Below, piece after piece: positions 5,140-6,184 of a DNA stretch of 6,184 bases; within the stretch, counting starts at the first letter, position 1, and each line of letters opens with the position of its first letter. This stretch comes from Pseudomonadota bacterium (lineage in GTDB: Bacteria; Pseudomonadota; Gammaproteobacteria; Burkholderiales; Burkholderiaceae_B). Under the pieces are notes generated by a model. That model was not told the origin of the DNA. It made no database searches and saw only the letters and a program-made list of their open reading frames with translations. The DNA lies in NCBI GenBank assembly GCA_023432075.1, contig JAEYVD010000851.1, positions 1 through 6,184 of the forward strand. Reading direction: 5' to 3'. The translations under genes and the position numbers were made by a program.

Positions 5140-6184
5140 TGAATACGCAATCCGCAATGCGTTGGCTGCCGCCGGCGCTGTACGCCCTGCTGGCGGCGGT
5201 GGCGCTGATGCTGGCGGCCACCGTGAACGGCTATTACGTCTTCGTGCTGGGCAACGTGGCGCTGCTGGCGCTGGCCGGCATCGGCCTGAACGTGCTGCTG
5301 GGCCTGACCGGCCAGATGTCGTTCGGCCACGCGGGCTTTTACGCGATCGGCGCCTACACGGTCGCCATCCTGACCGGCCAGGCCGGGTGGAGCTTCTGGC
5401 TGGCGTGGCCGGCCGCCGCGCTGGTGTGCGCCGCCTTCGGCCTGCTGCTCGCGGTGCCGGCGCTGCGCGTGAAAGGCCCCTACCTGGCGATGATCACGAT
5501 TGCCTTCGGCTTCATCGTGGAGCACGCGCTGATCGAGGGCGGCGCCCTCACCGGCGGTCAGAACGGGCTGATGGGCATCGTGCAGCCCGCCATCGGCAGC
5601 CTGGGCGGCGACCGCGGCGTGGCCATGCTGGCCATCGTGGCGGTGTTTGCCGCGCTGATCGGCTACGCGCTGCTGTCGCGCGGCACGTGGGGCGCGGCGA
5701 TGCGCGCGGTCAAGGACAGCGAGACGGCCAGCGAATCGATCGGCATCAATCCGCTGGCGGTCAAGGCGGCGGCCTTCATGGTGTCGGCCGCCGTGGTCGG
5801 GCTGGCGGGCGGCCTGTATGCGCCGCTGACCGGCATGATCACGCCGCACAACTTCAATTTCATGCAGTCCATCCTGTTCGTGCTGGCGGTGACGATCGGC
5901 GGCGCGGGCTCACTGGCTGGACCGCTGCTCGGCGCGGTGGTGGTGGGCCTGCTGCCGGAAATGCTGTCCAGCCTGGAGGAATACCGCCTGCTGTTCTTCG
6001 GCGCCTTCCTGCTGGTGGTGCTGTGGGCCGCGCCGGAAGGCGCCGCCGGACTGCTGGCACGCTGGCGCCGGCGCGCGCAGACGCAGGGTCTGGCGCCCCG
6101 CCACGGCGCCATGCCCACGTCCGTGCGGGCCCGCCGCACGCTGCATGCCGACGCGCTCACCATGACCTTCGGCGGCGTGCGCGC
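5139..6184 (+). CDS. livM: LivM-type permease fused to a LivG-type ATPase domain (3' truncated by window)
   Basis: The frame opens at ATG 5139 and has no stop to the window edge (348 whole codons). Residues about 10-305 are a LivM permease: GLTGQMSFGHAGFYAIGAY (55-73), PALRVKGPYLAMITIAFGF (107-125), the EAA-like docking loop GAAMRAVKDSETASESIGIN (185-204), GLAGGLYAPLTG (221-232), and TIGGAGSLAGPLLGA (252-266). After the last helix (about 285-298) comes a basic linker, RWRRRAQTQG (308-317) onward, and then LHADALTMTFGGVRA from 335, the typical first strand of a LivG ATP-binding domain. The Walker A motif should follow just beyond the edge. An in-frame ATG at 6111 could be an internal LivG start, but it lacks a ribosome site and no stop precedes it, so a single permease-ATPase polypeptide is the better reading. 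Such fusions are known in proteobacterial LIV-type systems. Confidence 0.88.
   Translation, partial: MNTQSAMRWLPPALYALLAAVALMLAATVNGYYVFVLGNVALLALAGIGLNVLLGLTGQMSFGHAGFYAIGAYTVAILTGQAGWSFWLAWPAAALVCAAFGLLLAVPALRVKGPYLAMITIAFGFIVEHALIEGGALTGGQNGLMGIVQPAIGSLGGDRGVAMLAIVAVFAALIGYALLSRGTWGAAMRAVKDSETASESIGINPLAVKAAAFMVSAAVVGLAGGLYAPLTGMITPHNFNFMQSILFVLAVTIGGAGSLAGPLLGAVVVGLLPEMLSSLEEYRLLFFGAFLLVVLWAAPEGAAGLLARWRRRAQTQGLAPRHGAMPTSVRARRTLHADALTMTFGGVR

Noticed and set aside
2785..5157. A 790-codon minus-strand open frame antisense to the transporter genes
   Set aside because: Its H/R/Q/G/A-rich translation is the typical shadow of a high-GC coding strand; the plus strand encodes well-recognised proteins throughout.
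4938..5849. A 303-codon minus-strand frame antisense to the permease genes
   Set aside because: Repetitive R/Q/H/A-rich translation typical of antisense shadow in GC-rich DNA.

Overview
The window is a high-GC stretch of bacterial chromosome with dense, tightly packed genes. The very GC-rich third codon positions, a LIV-type (branched-chain amino acid family) ABC transporter with a fused permease-ATPase, and the LysR and GntR/FCD regulators together suggest a betaproteobacterium of the Burkholderiales, perhaps near Achromobacter or Bordetella. That placement is inference from style and was not tested by a search.

Layout: (1) 1-401, plus strand, the 3' end of a LysR-type regulator. (2) 406-2813, minus strand, a three-gene unit read right to left: a PuuE-like polysaccharide-deacetylase-fold hydrolase, a GntR/FCD regulator, and a flavin-reductase-like FMN-binding protein. 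(3) 2814-3042, a 229-bp intergenic control region. (4) 3043 to the right edge, plus strand, a LIV-type transporter operon: a substrate-binding protein with a Tat-like signal peptide, a LivH permease, and a LivM permease whose reading frame runs on into the start of a LivG ATPase domain and leaves the window open.

The most striking part is the control region. It holds two sequences that each match 11 of the 12 specified positions of the sigma-54 promoter consensus, with the exact GG-N10-GC spacing. One points right to the transporter (2964-2979) and one points left to the hydrolase operon (3008-3023). They face each other, so the predicted start sites lie about 7 bp apart and each transcript must run through the other promoter. 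Further left, at about -116 to -152 from the rightward start, is a tandem repeat with a 23-bp period that could be an activator (enhancer) site, and at about -98 to -105 is a perfect 8-bp palindrome.

Working model (inference): an alternative-sigma-factor (sigma-54) locus, plausibly responding to nitrogen supply, in which the transporter imports a small nitrogenous compound, the PuuE-like hydrolase opens a cyclic amide or similar bond, the flavin protein takes part in a redox step, and the GntR protein senses the substrate or a product. The actual substrate cannot be read from the sequence.
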